Shown here piece by piece: positions 63,896 to 64,000 of a DNA stretch of 64,000 nucleotides. The DNA is from Rhodoferax sp. (lineage in GTDB: Bacteria > Pseudomonadota > Gammaproteobacteria > Burkholderiales > Burkholderiaceae_C), in assembly GCF_010365055.1 (NCBI RefSeq), contig NZ_JAAFHA010000012.1, forward strand, positions 1 through 64,000, written 5' to 3'. The position numbers were made by a program, and so were the translations under genes. The first letter of the stretch is position 1. Each line of letters begins with the position of its first letter. Below the pieces are notes generated by a model. That model was not told where the DNA came from. It was given only the letters and a program-made list of their open reading frames with translations, and made no database searches.

Positions 63896-63940
63896 TCAGG
63901 ACTTGTTAAGGTTGAGGCAATGTGCTTGGCTGCGCGCCAG

Positions 63941-64000
63941 CTACAAGAGCGCGTCGTGCAGGGCCACGTATTCGTGCGTGAGCTTGTGGCTGGGGTCCAG
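63941..64000 (-). CDS. C-terminal end of an unidentified CDS (truncated by window edge)
   Basis: Minus-strand open frame ...LDPSHKLTHEYVALHDALL*. Confidence 0.45.
   Translation of the reverse strand: MDPSHKLTHEYVALHDALL

Overview
64 kb GC-rich chromosomal window, most like a Comamonadaceae betaproteobacterium (Rhodoferax/Polaromonas type; inferred from gene content and repeats, not tested). Left end (0.15-14 kb): a copper/silver resistance island. It has minus-strand cusF-dsbB-dsbA-cusC-HMBD lipoprotein-cusB(cusF fusion)-cusA, a YHS/HMBD copA, a Met-rich lipoprotein and plus-strand cusRS, with two candidate cop boxes (ATTACA-N4-TGTYAT). Middle (15-50 kb): a long run of sugar-acid/hydroxy-acid catabolism clusters. 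These are (i) an RbsABC-type ABC transporter with SDR, epimerase, Asp/Glu racemase and MFS genes; (ii) a D-tartrate dehydratase-like enolase; (iii) a LeuCD-like hydratase + D-malate/tartrate dehydrogenase-like enzyme + TctC/TctA-B transporter, followed by a chimeric pseudogene (glycerate-kinase fragment fused to a deleted LysR); (iv) a threonate/erythronate module (otnI-otnC-otnK-ltnD, GntR, TRAP, denD); (v) a Weimberg-type set (ALDH, KDA-dehydratase-like, IlvD/EDD dehydratase) interleaved with 4-hydroxy-2-oxovalerate aldolase and acylating acetaldehyde dehydrogenase. Right end (50-64 kb): a CHASE/PAS/GAF/GGDEF/EAL protein, recQ, a split metH, a CaCA antiporter and a frameshifted MFS gene. The C-terminal metH half is preceded by an SAH riboswitch and an additional 22-bp RNA-compatible stem. 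The most unusual signals are: a fixed-geometry repeat family (RTAGC-N20-GGGYTAS) present both between and inside genes (metH, denD, otnC); a second palindromic element in frame in metH; the GU-compensated hairpin between the SAH riboswitch and metH; and the hybrid IlvD/DHDPS/MhpEF operon, which suggests a 5-deoxypentonate pathway. No tRNA, rRNA or CRISPR was recognised.
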